From NCBI RefSeq assembly GCF_042682045.1, contig NZ_JBHUGS010000002.1, positions 248,001-312,000 of the forward strand: 64,000 nucleotides of DNA, given 5' to 3'. A program made the translations under genes and the position numbers. The notes beneath the pieces are model-generated. The model did no database searches and had not been told where the DNA came from. It saw only the letters and a program-made list of their open reading frames with translations. Numbering within the stretch: the stretch's first letter is position 1; each line of letters opens with the position of its first letter. Shown here piece after piece: positions 51,779 through 60,391 of this stretch. This DNA comes from Sphingomonas_R arantia. GTDB taxonomy: Bacteria > Pseudomonadota > Alphaproteobacteria > Sphingomonadales > Sphingomonadaceae.

Positions 51779-52551
51779 GCGGCGGCCTTGTCGAACAAAG
51801 TGAAGAAGTTGGCACGGGTTTGCGCCGCGAGGTCTTCGACGGAGACGCCGCGGAGGCGGGCCAGGAAGGCGGCGGTATCGGCGACGAACGCAGGTTCGCC
51901 GGGGCGGCCGCGGTGCGGGACCGGCGCGAGGAACGGCGCATCGGTTTCGATCAGCAGCCGGTCCGCCGGCAGCGTCGCGGCGATGGCCTGAAGGTCCCTG
52001 GCGTTCTTGAACGTCACGATCCCAGAGATCGAGATATAAAGGCCCATTGCCAATGCCTTGGCGGCGAACTCTGCGGACGCGGTGAAGCAGTGGATGACCC
52101 CGGAATAGGCCCCCTTCCCCATCTCGTCCGCCATGATCTCGGCGGTATCGTCCTCCGCATCGCGGGTGTGGACGATGATCGGCAGCCCCGTGTCGCGCGA
52201 AGCGGCGATGTGCGCGCGGAAGCTGCGGCGCTGCCGGTCGCGGTCGCTATGGTCGTAGTGATAGTCGAGCCCGGTCTCGCCGATCCCGACGACGCGCGGG
52301 TGCGCGGCGGCTTCGATCAGTCGCGCGGTGCCGACGTCGGGATGGGCGTCGGCCTCGTGCGGGTGAATGCCGACCGTGGCCCAGACGCCCGGCTCGCGGT
52401 CTGCCGTGGCGATGATCGCGTCCCAGTCGCTTTCGCGTGTTGCGATGTTGAGCATCGCGGTCACGCCGCGGGCCTGCGCCCGGTCGATCACCGCGCGCTG
52501 GTCCTCGACAAGGCCGGGATAGTTCAGGTGGCAGTGGCTATCGGCAAACAT
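51775..52551 (-). CDS. tatD: TatD family metal-dependent deoxyribonuclease
   Basis: The 258-residue TIM-barrel hydrolase has the metal residues of the family: DSHCHLNYP, VGIHPHEAD, GETGLDYHYDHSD, IVHTRDAEDDT, GVIHCFTAS and ETDAPFLAPVPHRG. TatD proteins are 3'-5' exonucleases or D-aminoacyl-tRNA-deacylase-like hydrolases. The start ATG 52551 (MFADSHCHL) is the family N-terminus; the preceding open frame belongs to another frame of metG. The metG-tatD order is common. Confidence 0.93.
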   Translation of the reverse strand: MFADSHCHLNYPGLVEDQRAVIDRAQARGVTAMLNIATRESDWDAIIATADREPGVWATVGIHPHEADAHPDVGTARLIEAAAHPRVVGIGETGLDYHYDHSDRDRQRRSFRAHIAASRDTGLPIIVHTRDAEDDTAEIMADEMGKGAYSGVIHCFTASAEFAAKALAMGLYISISGIVTFKNARDLQAIAATLPADRLLIETDAPFLAPVPHRGRPGEPAFVADTAAFLARLRGVSVEDLAAQTRANFFTLFDKAAA

Positions 52552-52582
52552 GCTCTGCAGATAGGGGCTGCCCCACCGCGCG

Positions 52583-54115
52583 TCACCCCGCCTTTTCGTC
52601 CTCCAGCCGCGGAAACACGCCGACGGGCGGCGGCAGCGGCGTGCCGGGGGCGATCGCGGTGGCGAGTGCGGTGAAGTCGCGGGCCTCCATGGGTTGCGCG
52701 AGCAGGTCGAGCAAGCGATCCGCACTGGCCGGCACCGCCCAGCGAACAAGGATGGCGAGGCGGCGGACTGCCTCGGCCGTGTGATACAGGATCGTATCTG
52801 CCGCGGCCGGGTCGGTCTTGCGCAGGCTCCACGGTGCGTTGTCGGCGAAGTAGCGGTTCGCGTCGCCAACCGCTTCCCAGATCGCCTCGAGCGCGCGGTT
52901 CGGCGAGAGCTGGGTCATTGCGGCATCGACTGCGGCGCGGGTGGCCTGTCCGGCTAGGTCAGGATCTTCCGAACCGGCGGCAGGTTCCGGGACCAAGCCA
53001 TTGCAATTCTTGGCGATGATCGACAGGCAGCGCTGTGCTAGATTGCCGAGGCCGTTGGCGAGATCGGCGTTCGAGCGCGTCACGATCGCGTCGGCGGCAT
53101 AGCTGCCGTCCTGGCCGAAGCTGACCTCGCGCAACAGGAAGTAGCGCACCGGATCGACGCCGTAGCGCTGCGCCAGCTCCTGCGGATCGACGACGTTGCC
53201 GAGCGACTTCGACATCTTGACGCCGCGGTCGAGGACATGGCCATGGCCGAAGATCTTGGCGGGCAGCGGCAGGTTCGCGGACATCAGGAAGGCGGGCCAG
53301 TAGACCGCGTGGAACCTGACGATATCCTTGCCGATGACATGCAGGTCGGCGGGCCACCAGCGGTCCATCCGCTCGCGATCGTCGGGGTAGCCCGCGCCGG
53401 TCAGGTAGTTTGTGAGCGCGTCGACCCAGACGTACATGACCTGCTCCGCGCTGCCCGGCACCGGCACGCCCCAGTCGAAATTCGAGCGCGAGATAGACAG
53501 GTCGCGCAGCCCGCCGCGGACGAAGGCGATGACCTCGTTGCGGCGGCTTTCGGGCTGAATGAAGTCCGGGTTGGCCTCGTAATGCGCGAGCAGTCGGTCC
53601 TCGAACGCGGACAGGCGGAAGAACCAACCCTCCTCCGCGGTCCAGGCGACCGGCGATCCTTCCGGCGACAGGCGACCGCCGCCGTCCGGATCGTCGACCA
53701 GTTCCTTCTCGTCGTAAAACGCCTCGTCGCGGACCGAATACCAGCCTTCGTAGCGGTCGGCGTAGATGTCGCCGGCATCGGCCATCGCCTGCCAAAGCGT
53801 CTGGCTCGCGTGGTGGTGAGCGGCCTCCGTCGTGCGGATGAACCGGTCATAGGAGATGTTGAAAGTATCCGCCATCTCGCGGAAATAGCCGGACATTTCG
53901 TCCGCCAGCGTGCGCGCGTCGATCCCGCGGGCGCGCGCCGCCTGGTCCATCTTCAGGCCATGTTCGTCGGTGCCGGTCTGGAAGTAGACGTCACGCCCGA
54001 CGAGCCGATGGTAGCGCGCGATGGCATCGGTGACGATCGCCTCATAGGCGTGGCCGATGTGCGGCCGGCCATTGGGGTAGCTGATCGCGGTGGTGATGTA
54101 ATAGGGATCGGTCAT
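52583..54115 (-). CDS. metG: Methionyl-tRNA synthetase
   Basis: The 510-residue enzyme charges tRNA-Met. It is the shorter MetG type without the zinc knuckle pair: ITTAISYPNGRPHIGHAYEAI (HIGH), QTGTDEHGLKMDQAA, VWVDALTNYL, RFHAVYWPAFL and GVKMSKSLGNV (KMSKS). There is no C-terminal tRNA-binding domain. It starts at 54115, sharing four bases with the holB stop, and is followed 31 bases later by tatD. The 3' end meets no unusual element. Confidence 0.96.
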   Translation of the reverse strand: MTDPYYITTAISYPNGRPHIGHAYEAIVTDAIARYHRLVGRDVYFQTGTDEHGLKMDQAARARGIDARTLADEMSGYFREMADTFNISYDRFIRTTEAAHHHASQTLWQAMADAGDIYADRYEGWYSVRDEAFYDEKELVDDPDGGGRLSPEGSPVAWTAEEGWFFRLSAFEDRLLAHYEANPDFIQPESRRNEVIAFVRGGLRDLSISRSNFDWGVPVPGSAEQVMYVWVDALTNYLTGAGYPDDRERMDRWWPADLHVIGKDIVRFHAVYWPAFLMSANLPLPAKIFGHGHVLDRGVKMSKSLGNVVDPQELAQRYGVDPVRYFLLREVSFGQDGSYAADAIVTRSNADLANGLGNLAQRCLSIIAKNCNGLVPEPAAGSEDPDLAGQATRAAVDAAMTQLSPNRALEAIWEAVGDANRYFADNAPWSLRKTDPAAADTILYHTAEAVRRLAILVRWAVPASADRLLDLLAQPMEARDFTALATAIAPGTPLPPPVGVFPRLEDEKAG

Positions 54116-55107
54116 GCGCGGTCCTTAGCCGAGCCGGCGGCGGGAGCAAGACTTGCGGCGAGCGTCGCGATCTCGAACGCGGTGGTTTGCGGGTCGAGCG
54201 ACAGGCCGACGGCGGCGGCGGAGACGCCCCTAACCCGCTCCCATGCTTGCAGCGCCTGTTCGAGTGCCGGCCCGCTGCGGTCGCGCGCGGCGGAGGCGAA
54301 GCGGCTGGGGGCGCGATCGAGGAACGCCTCGAACCGCGGTTGCGCCGCCTTGGTCGCCATAGTGCGCGCGAAACGGTTGCGGAGCGCGTTGGTTGGGTCG
54401 CCGCGGGTGATGAGCTGGTCGAGTGTTTCGTCGATCGAAGCGATGTCGAGCCCGGCGAACCGCAGCGCGCGGCCGGGGGAACCGTCGCCGGCGCGGATCA
54501 GCGCGGCCAGCTCCTGCGGCGACAGGTCGGGTGCGGCCTGCGTCAGGGCGGCGGTCATCGCTGCGTCGTCGAGCGGGCCGAAGCGCAGCATACGGCAGCG
54601 CGAGCGGATCGTCGGGAGCAGCCGGCCGGGGGCGTGGGTGACGAGCAGGAACAGGCCGTCGGCGGGTGGTTCTTCCAACGATTTCAGCAGGGCGTTGGCG
54701 GCTTTTGCCTCGAGGTCGTCGATCGAATCGATGATGACGATGCGGCGCGGCGACATGCTGCCGGTGGTCGCGAACACGCCGTTGAGCGAGCGGACCTGCT
54801 CGATCGAGATGTTGCGGGCATGGTCGCCGGTCTTCTCGCGGAACAGCCGTTCGGCGATGCGCAGGTCTGGGTGGCTGCCGGCTGCGATCAGTGCCGCGAT
54901 GCGGTGCGCGGGGTCGACCATGAAGCCGGGGCCCGTGGGTCGTGGCCCGGCGGCGTCCGCGAGCAGCCAGGTCGCGGCGGCGCGGGCGAAGAGCCCCTTC
55001 CCCACCCCCTCCGGCCCGGCAAGCAGCCAGGCGTGGTGGAGCCGGCCGCTGTTGGCCGCTGTCTGGAGCGCCGCGACGTTCGCGTCATGGCCGATCGGCT
55101 GGATCAT
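54112..55107 (-). CDS. holB: DNA polymerase III subunit delta'
   Basis: The 331-residue AAA+ clamp-loader subunit has a P-loop GPEGVGKGLFARAAA, a helix with ISIEQVRSLNGVF, a walker-like VIIDSIDDLEAKAANALLKSLEEPP and RSRCRMLRF sensor segment. It works with the delta and tau/gamma subunits to load the sliding clamp. It starts at ATG 55107, overlapping the tmk stop, and its end overlaps the metG start; tmk-holB-metG-tatD is a common order. Confidence 0.93.
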   Translation of the reverse strand: MIQPIGHDANVAALQTAANSGRLHHAWLLAGPEGVGKGLFARAAATWLLADAAGPRPTGPGFMVDPAHRIAALIAAGSHPDLRIAERLFREKTGDHARNISIEQVRSLNGVFATTGSMSPRRIVIIDSIDDLEAKAANALLKSLEEPPADGLFLLVTHAPGRLLPTIRSRCRMLRFGPLDDAAMTAALTQAAPDLSPQELAALIRAGDGSPGRALRFAGLDIASIDETLDQLITRGDPTNALRNRFARTMATKAAQPRFEAFLDRAPSRFASAARDRSGPALEQALQAWERVRGVSAAAVGLSLDPQTTAFEIATLAASLAPAAGSAKDRA

Positions 55108-55739
55108 GCCGGGGCGTCGATCGCGGCGAGCAGCCGTTCGGTGACCGCCGCAGCGGGTCCGCTCGCGTCGACGATGCGGAATCGTGCGGCGTCCGCCTTG
55201 GCCAGCGCGAGGAAGGCATCGGAGACGCGCGCATGATAGTCCGGATCGCGCGCCCCGAACCGGTCTGCGGCGCCGGCATCGCGTGCCGCAGCCCGGTCCG
55301 TTGCTTCGGCGAGCGGCAAAGTCAGCAGCAGCGTCCGGTCGGGCAGCAGCCCTTCGCTGCCGATCGCGTGGAGCGTGCGGATCGCGTCGGCGCCGATGCT
55401 GTCCGCGCCGCCCTGATAGGCGAGCGAGCTGTCGAGGAAGCGGTCGGTGAGCACCCACTGCCCCGCCTCCAGCGCAGGCCGGATCGTACGCGCGACATGG
55501 TCGGCGCGCGCGGCGGCGAACAGCAAAGCTTCGGTCCGCGCGGTCCAGCGGTCCGCCGTGCCTTCGAGCAGCAGCCGGCGGATCGCCTCGGCGCCCGGAC
55601 TGCCGCCCGGTTCGCGGGTTTCGACGACGGTCAGCCCGCGCGCGCGCAGGGCCACACCGAGTGCCCGGACCTGCGTCGACTTGCCCGCCCCCTCCCCGCC
55701 CTCGAGCGAGATGAAGCGGCCGGGCGTGCGCGGGCTCAC
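55104..55739 (-). CDS. tmk: Thymidylate kinase
   Basis: The 211-residue enzyme phosphorylates dTMP to dTDP. It shows the P-loop FISLEGGEGAGKSTQ, TREPGGSPGAEAIRRLLLEG, the LID-near region WVLTDRFLDSSLAYQGG with the DRF motif, and LPDRTLLLTLPL. GTG 55739 overlaps the dac stop (GTGA), giving SPRTPGRF before the P-loop; this agrees with family length. It overlaps holB by four bases. Confidence 0.95.
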   Translation of the reverse strand: MSPRTPGRFISLEGGEGAGKSTQVRALGVALRARGLTVVETREPGGSPGAEAIRRLLLEGTADRWTARTEALLFAAARADHVARTIRPALEAGQWVLTDRFLDSSLAYQGGADSIGADAIRTLHAIGSEGLLPDRTLLLTLPLAEATDRAAARDAGAADRFGARDPDYHARVSDAFLALAKADAARFRIVDASGPAAAVTERLLAAIDAPA

Positions 55740-56899
55740 GCCAACCCGAACAGTCGACGGAAGCCGGCCATGATCCGTCCGAAGAAGCCGGCCTCTTCGA
55801 CCGCCGACGCGGTGACCAGCGGCAGGCGCTGCGGCGCCATGTCGGGGCCGCTGACGACGAGGTCGGCGACATGCTGCCCGGCCGCGAAGGGTGCCGCAAT
55901 CGGGCCCTGGTACACGACGCGGGTGCGCAGGTCGGAGCCCATGCCAGCGGGCACGGTGACGGCGAGGTCGTTGGGCGCGACGAGCGCCACGGTACGTGCG
56001 TCGCCGCCCTGCACCTCGGCATCCTGGACATGCGCGCCCTTGCGGACGATCGGCTTCGACGACCAGGCACCGAAACCCCAGTTCATGAAGGCGACCGACT
56101 GTTCCTGCCGCTGACCCGAGGAGGTCAACCCGGCGATGACCATGACGAGCCGGCGGTTGCCTTGCTTGGCGGAACCGGTGAAGCCGTAGCCCGCCTCCTC
56201 GGTGTGGCCGGTCTTGAGGCCGTCCGCGCCCTCGACCCGGCCGAGCAGCGGGTCGCGGTTCTGCTGCGTGATCGCCTCGCCGCCGCCCATCGTCTTGCCC
56301 CAGGTGAAGGACGTGCGGCTGTAGAATTTCTTGTAGAGATCCGGGTGGTTCTGGATCGTCGCCTCGGCCAGCGTCGCGAGGTCCTTGGCGGTCACATAGG
56401 TGCGGCCGGCGTCGGGCCAGCCGTTCGACGTCCCGAACTGCGAATTGCGCATGCCGAGTTCGGCGGCGCGGCGGTTCATCAGCGACACGAACGCGGGTTC
56501 GGTGCCGGAGATCGCCTCGGCAAGAACGACGCAGGCGTCGTTGCCGGACAGCGTGACGATGCCGTTCAGCAGGTTTTCGACGCTGACCTGCTCGTTCGGC
56601 GACAGGAACATGGTCGATCCGGCTTCCGGACCGTGCCAGCGGCGCCACGTCTCGGGCCGCACCGTGACCATGCGGTTGAGCTTCAGCTCGCCCTTCTTGA
56701 TCAGGTCGAACGCTACGTAGACCGTCATCATCTTGGCGAGCGACGCCGGCGGCATGCGGCGATCCGCATCCTTGGCGTACAGGACCGCGCCGGACGACAG
56801 GTCCTTCATATAGGCGACCGGGGCCGGCGTATCGAACGGCGGGGCGGCGGCTTGGGCGGCGGTGCCGAGCAGCAGGATCGCGGGAAGAAGACGCTTCAT
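55736..56899 (-). CDS. D-alanyl-D-alanine carboxypeptidase (penicillin-binding protein 5/6 type)
   Basis: The 387-residue protein has a signal peptide (MKRLLPAILLLGTAAQAAA) and the three serine peptidase motifs of low-molecular-weight PBPs: SLAKM (SxxK), SGN (SxN) in LSGNDACVV, and KTG in LKTGHTEEAGY. It removes the terminal D-alanine of peptidoglycan and so controls cross-linking; the C-terminal domain is shorter, ending with an amphipathic helix that may bind the membrane. It overlaps the rlpA stop upstream and the tmk start downstream. Confidence 0.94.
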   Translation of the reverse strand: MKRLLPAILLLGTAAQAAAPPFDTPAPVAYMKDLSSGAVLYAKDADRRMPPASLAKMMTVYVAFDLIKKGELKLNRMVTVRPETWRRWHGPEAGSTMFLSPNEQVSVENLLNGIVTLSGNDACVVLAEAISGTEPAFVSLMNRRAAELGMRNSQFGTSNGWPDAGRTYVTAKDLATLAEATIQNHPDLYKKFYSRTSFTWGKTMGGGEAITQQNRDPLLGRVEGADGLKTGHTEEAGYGFTGSAKQGNRRLVMVIAGLTSSGQRQEQSVAFMNWGFGAWSSKPIVRKGAHVQDAEVQGGDARTVALVAPNDLAVTVPAGMGSDLRTRVVYQGPIAAPFAAGQHVADLVVSGPDMAPQRLPLVTASAVEEAGFFGRIMAGFRRLFGLA

Positions 56900-57714
56900 C
56901 GTGCAGGTTCCATGTTTGATATCGGAGCGGGATCGCGGACCAGCCTGGCGTCCTGATAGCCGGCCGCCCGGACCCGCGCCAGCGTCGGTTGCGCGTCCGC
57001 CTCCGCGATCGGGCCGATCCGCACGCGGACGAGGTTGCCGACGGCAAGCGTGGTGCCGCCGAGGTCGCGCGCCAGTTGTGCGGCGCGGTCCGGGTCGGAC
57101 AGGGTGGCGACCTGGACGTGTAGCTGGCCGAGCATCGGGAAAGCGGGCGGTCGGGCTGGCTGGGGCAGCGGTGCGGTCGACGCAGTGCGGAGGCCGGTCG
57201 AGCGGCCGGCGCGCAGGGCGGCGCGGTCCCGCTCGCTGGGGAACACGCGGCGGACGCGGACGCGGAACGTGCCGGTCCGCTCGACGCCGAGCAGCCGCGC
57301 CGCGCCGCGCGACAGATCGATGATGCGGTCGGACGCGAACGGACCGCGATCGTTGACCCGGACCAGGATGGTGCGGCCGGTGTCCAGCGCGGTCACCTCG
57401 ACATAGCTCGGCAACGGGAGCGTGCGGTGCGCGGCGCCGATCCAGTCCGGGCGGAAGCGCTCGCCGTTCGCGGTCTGGCTGCCCGATTCGGAGCCGTACC
57501 AGGATGCCATGCCGACCGCGTCGTAGGTCGGGTCCTCCGCCGGAACGTAGGTGCGCCCGCGGACCGTGTAGGGCCGGCCGATCCGGACCGGGAGGTCGGC
57601 GACCGGGCGGTAACGTCGCGCGCCCCCGCCTCGGTCAGATCCGCCGGCACATCCGGCGAGCATCAGCGCCGCGAGCAATGCAGCGCCGGTCGCCCGCTCA
57701 ACGCTGGACGGCAT
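56896..57714 (-). CDS. rlpA: RlpA family septal lytic transglycosylase with SPOR domain
   Basis: The 272-residue lipoprotein has a lipobox (LMLAGC, cysteine 22), the double-psi beta-barrel RlpA domain with GMASWYGSESGSQTANGERF and VRVNDRGPFASDRIIDLSRGAA, and a C-terminal SPOR domain (LHVQVATLSDPDRAAQLARDL) that binds denuded septal glycan. It cuts or binds glycan strands during daughter-cell separation. The start overlaps the mltB end by 17 bases, and the stop overlaps the dac start, so the cell-wall genes are co-transcribed. Confidence 0.93.
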   Translation of the reverse strand: MPSSVERATGAALLAALMLAGCAGGSDRGGGARRYRPVADLPVRIGRPYTVRGRTYVPAEDPTYDAVGMASWYGSESGSQTANGERFRPDWIGAAHRTLPLPSYVEVTALDTGRTILVRVNDRGPFASDRIIDLSRGAARLLGVERTGTFRVRVRRVFPSERDRAALRAGRSTGLRTASTAPLPQPARPPAFPMLGQLHVQVATLSDPDRAAQLARDLGGTTLAVGNLVRVRIGPIAEADAQPTLARVRAAGYQDARLVRDPAPISNMEPAR

Positions 57715-58777
57715 CGGCCAGCAGACCCACGGACAGGGCGTAGAAATTGGAGCAGTTATAGTCGAGGATCGAGCGATAGTTGGTGGTGAGCAGATAGGCG
57801 GTTGCGCCCGGACCGTCCGGTTCGATCAGGCTGGCCTGCTCGCCGTCAGCGGGCACGGGATAGCCGACGAACTGCACGCCCAGCCGCCGCCATTCGCCGA
57901 TCGTCTGCCAGCGGCTCTGCCGGTCATAGACGCGCGGGCAGCGCGGCGAGGAGAGTTTCGAGCGGAGCACGGCACGGTCCAGATCCGCGGGCACGCGGAC
58001 CGCGACGCCCCACGGCACGGAGGGTTTCCACCCGGCCTTCGACAGATAGTTGCCGATCGAGGCCAGCGCGTCTGGTTCGCTGTTCCAGATATCGACGCGC
58101 CCGTTGCTGTCGCCGTCGACCGCGAGGCGCAGGTACATGCTGGGCAGGAATTGCGGGTAACCGGTGGCGCCGGCCCAACTGCCCTTCAGCGTGCTGCGCG
58201 GGATGCCGCTTTCGAGCAGCTTCAGCGTGGCGATGAACTCCGCGGTGAACAGTTCGCGGCGCCGCCCCTCGAACGCCAGCGTGGCGAGCGAGCGGAGCAG
58301 ATCGAAGTCGCCGACCACGCGGCCATAGCCGGTTTCATGGCCGTAGATCGCCATCATGATCGGCCCCGGCACACCGGTCTGCGCCTCGATCCGCTGCAGC
58401 CGCGGTCGTAGCTCTGCATAGCGCGTCCGGCCGCGGCCGATGCGGTCCGCATCGACATGCGTGCGCTGATAGGGCGCGAAGGCCGGGATCGACGGCGTGC
58501 TGGTCGTCGTCGCCGGATTGCCGCCCGGCTGGCCGCGATCGAGCGTGATGACGCGCGGGTTGAACGTCAGCGTGGGGAATACCTGGTCGAGCGTGCGGGC
58601 GCTGACCCCGGCGGCCAGTGCGCGCGGCCGCAGGTTGGCCAGGAACGCGCGGAATGCGGCATCGCGTGGGTCGGCAGCGGTCTCGTACTGGCCCATATCC
58701 TGCGCCTGGCAGGCGGAGGACGCGGGGAGCAGTGCCGCCAGCAGCATCGCCGCCACGATCGTCGAACGCATCATCAT
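57698..58777 (-). CDS. mltB: MltB-type lytic murein transglycosylase
   Basis: The 359-residue protein has a signal peptide (cleavage near ASSACQAQ) and the SLT_2/MltB domain: ATPADPRDAAFRAFLAN-like start, IMMAIYGHETGYGR with the catalytic glutamate, LATLAFEGRRRELFTAEFIATLKLLE, SWAGATGYPQFLPS and ASIGNYLSKAGWKPSVPWGVAV. It cleaves glycan chains with formation of anhydromuramic acid. Three in-frame ATG codons start it (58777-58769); the last, preceded at good spacing by AGGGG, is as likely as the first. It opens the ten-gene minus-strand run. Confidence 0.93.
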   Translation of the reverse strand: MMMRSTIVAAMLLAALLPASSACQAQDMGQYETAADPRDAAFRAFLANLRPRALAAGVSARTLDQVFPTLTFNPRVITLDRGQPGGNPATTTSTPSIPAFAPYQRTHVDADRIGRGRTRYAELRPRLQRIEAQTGVPGPIMMAIYGHETGYGRVVGDFDLLRSLATLAFEGRRRELFTAEFIATLKLLESGIPRSTLKGSWAGATGYPQFLPSMYLRLAVDGDSNGRVDIWNSEPDALASIGNYLSKAGWKPSVPWGVAVRVPADLDRAVLRSKLSSPRCPRVYDRQSRWQTIGEWRRLGVQFVGYPVPADGEQASLIEPDGPGATAYLLTTNYRSILDYNCSNFYALSVGLLADAVQR

Positions 58778-58903
58778 CCCCTGGTCACCCCGCAAGCCCA
58801 CCTGATGCCACGTCGCGGGCGGCGCGATAACCCCGGTCGTCGCAGGGACGGCACGTCCGGCCCTTCCCACTCCGCGGCAACCGCGCTAATTGACGATGGC
58901 ACC

Positions 58904-58993
58904 GGACGGGTGGTCGAGTGGTTTATGGCTACGGTCTTGAAAACCGTCGTGGGTTCACGCCCACCGTGGGTTCGAATCCCACCCCGTCCGCCA
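58904..58993 (+). tRNA. tRNA-Ser (anticodon UGA)
   Basis: The 90-base gene has acceptor arms GGACGGG (58904-58910) and CCCGTCC (58983-58989), discriminator G and an encoded CCA. The anticodon loop is CTTGAAA between stems ACGGT/ACCGT, giving UGA. The long variable arm (CGTGGGTTCACGCCCACG type) is typical of class II serine tRNA, and GGTTCGAATCC is the T arm. Confidence 0.96.
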
Positions 58994-59011
58994 GCATATC
59001 CGGAGTATCCC

Positions 59012-59938
59012 ATGGTAGCCGAACTCGACCGCATGATCGCGGCACGCGCCGCATGGGGCGAGACCCCGATGGCGATCGCCACCGTCGTTTCCACCTGGGG
59101 ATCCGCGCCGCGGCCGAAGGGCAGCCACATGCTGGTCGCCGCGGACGGCCGGTTCGAAGGGTCGATCTCCGGCGGGTGCGTCGAGAACGAGGTGCTGCAG
59201 GTCGCGAGCGAGGCGATCGTCGACGGGCGCAGCCGGCTGCTCGACTATACGATCGGCGACGAGACGGCGTGGGAAGCGCATCTGCCCTGCGGCGGATCGA
59301 TCAGCGTGCTGGTCCAGCCTGTTTCGCCCGATGGTTATGTGCCGGAAATCTTCGACGCGTTGGCCGAGGCACGGGTCGCCGGGCGCAGTCTGTCGGTCAC
59401 CACCGATATCGAATCCGGGCACAGCCGGATCGGTGCGGAGCCGGACGAGGGCCAGTTCGTGAACCGGTACCGCCCGGCGCGCACGCTGCTGATCGTCGGC
59501 GCCGTGCAGATCGCGCAGTCGCTGGTCGAGTTCGCCGCGCCGCTCGATACGCGCGCGGTGCTGATCGATCCGCGCGAACGGTTCCTGACCGCGGCGCGCT
59601 TCCCCGGCATCGAACTCGATTCGCGCTGGCCGGACGAGGCGATCGCCGCGCGGATGCCGGGGCCGGAGACCGCGGTCATCACGCTGAGCCACGATCCAAA
59701 GATCGACGATCCGGCGCTGATCGCCGCGCTGTCGGCCGACACGGGCTATATCGCGGCGCTCGGTAGCAAGCGCAGCCATGCGGCGCGGCTGGAACGGCTC
59801 GCTGCGGCGGGCATGACGCCGGCGCAGCTCGATCGGATCGATGCGCCCGCGGGCCTGCCGATCGGTGCGCTGGGGCCAGCGGAGATCGCCCTGTCGGTCG
59901 CGGCGGGCATGGTGCGTGCGTTCCGGACGCACGGCTGA
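59012..59938 (+). CDS. XdhC family protein
   Basis: The 308-residue protein has the XdhC/CoxI features: ATVVSTWGSAPRPKGSHMLV at the N-terminus, SGGCVENEV with conserved cysteine, and a C-terminal Rossmann-like domain (TLLIVGAVQIAQSLV, LGSKRSHAARLERL) that binds nucleotide. Members bind molybdenum cofactor and help insert it in xanthine or CO dehydrogenases. No such enzyme is encoded here. ATG 59012 lies 18 bases after the tRNA; the long frame through the tRNA is not a gene. A cognate MobA-like gene is about 450 bases further on. Confidence 0.85.
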   Translation: MVAELDRMIAARAAWGETPMAIATVVSTWGSAPRPKGSHMLVAADGRFEGSISGGCVENEVLQVASEAIVDGRSRLLDYTIGDETAWEAHLPCGGSISVLVQPVSPDGYVPEIFDALAEARVAGRSLSVTTDIESGHSRIGAEPDEGQFVNRYRPARTLLIVGAVQIAQSLVEFAAPLDTRAVLIDPRERFLTAARFPGIELDSRWPDEAIAARMPGPETAVITLSHDPKIDDPALIAALSADTGYIAALGSKRSHAARLERLAAAGMTPAQLDRIDAPAGLPIGALGPAEIALSVAAGMVRAFRTHG

Positions 59939-59944
59939 GACGCA

Positions 59945-59984
59945 TGAAAAAGGCCGCGGCAGGATGATCCCGCCGCGGCCCTTT
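59945..59984. terminator. Bidirectional terminator between xdhC and rpmE
   Basis: Arms AAAAAGGCCGCGGC and GCCGCGGCCCTTTT flank a short loop and have an A/T-run on both sides. The element lies between the converging xdhC (plus) and rpmE (minus) genes. Confidence 0.85.
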
Positions 59985-59999
59985 TCGGGTTCGAGCTGC

Positions 60000-60230
60000 T
60001 TACTTCTTGGTGAGCGACAGGCCACCGAAGCGCTTGTTGAAACGGGCGACCTGGCCGCCGGTGTCCAGCATGCTGGACTTGCCGCCGGTCCATGCGGGGT
60101 GGACGGTGGGGTCGATGTCGAGCGTCAGCGTGTCGCCTTCCGCGCCGTAGGTCGAGCGGGTTTCGAACACGGTGCCATTGGTCATCTGGACCTTGATGAC
60201 GTGATAGTCGGGGTGGATGTTCTTCTTCAT
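60000..60230 (-). CDS. rpmE: 50S ribosomal protein L31
   Basis: The 76-residue protein has the L31 core: MKKNIHPDYHVIKV, TNGTVFETRSTYG, LDIDPTVHPAWTGG and VARFNKRFGGL. It has no CxxC pair and belongs to the zinc-independent class, so its expression may not require zinc. The start ATG 60230 is that of the family. It is transcribed alone, ending at a bidirectional terminator. Confidence 0.94.
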   Translation of the reverse strand: MKKNIHPDYHVIKVQMTNGTVFETRSTYGAEGDTLTLDIDPTVHPAWTGGKSSMLDTGGQVARFNKRFGGLSLTKK

Positions 60231-60391
60231 GTCGCGGCTCCGATGTTGCGCTGGTTTCCGACCAGCCGGGCGAAGGCGCGCTGTTACCGTGCGATAGCGC
60301 GAATGACAAGCTGTGAGGTCACCCGGCGGTCGCGTGTCTGTTTGCTTTCGACCAGGCACTCTGTACCGCCGTGGCGAAGGACCTTGTCGAT

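Noticed and set aside
53237..55144. 635-codon plus-strand open frame opposite metG and holB
   Set aside because: It crosses two well-defined minus-strand genes and shows no domain.
58457..59011. In-frame extension of xdhC through the tRNA
   Set aside because: It would encode protein from the tRNA gene; XdhC starts at 59012.
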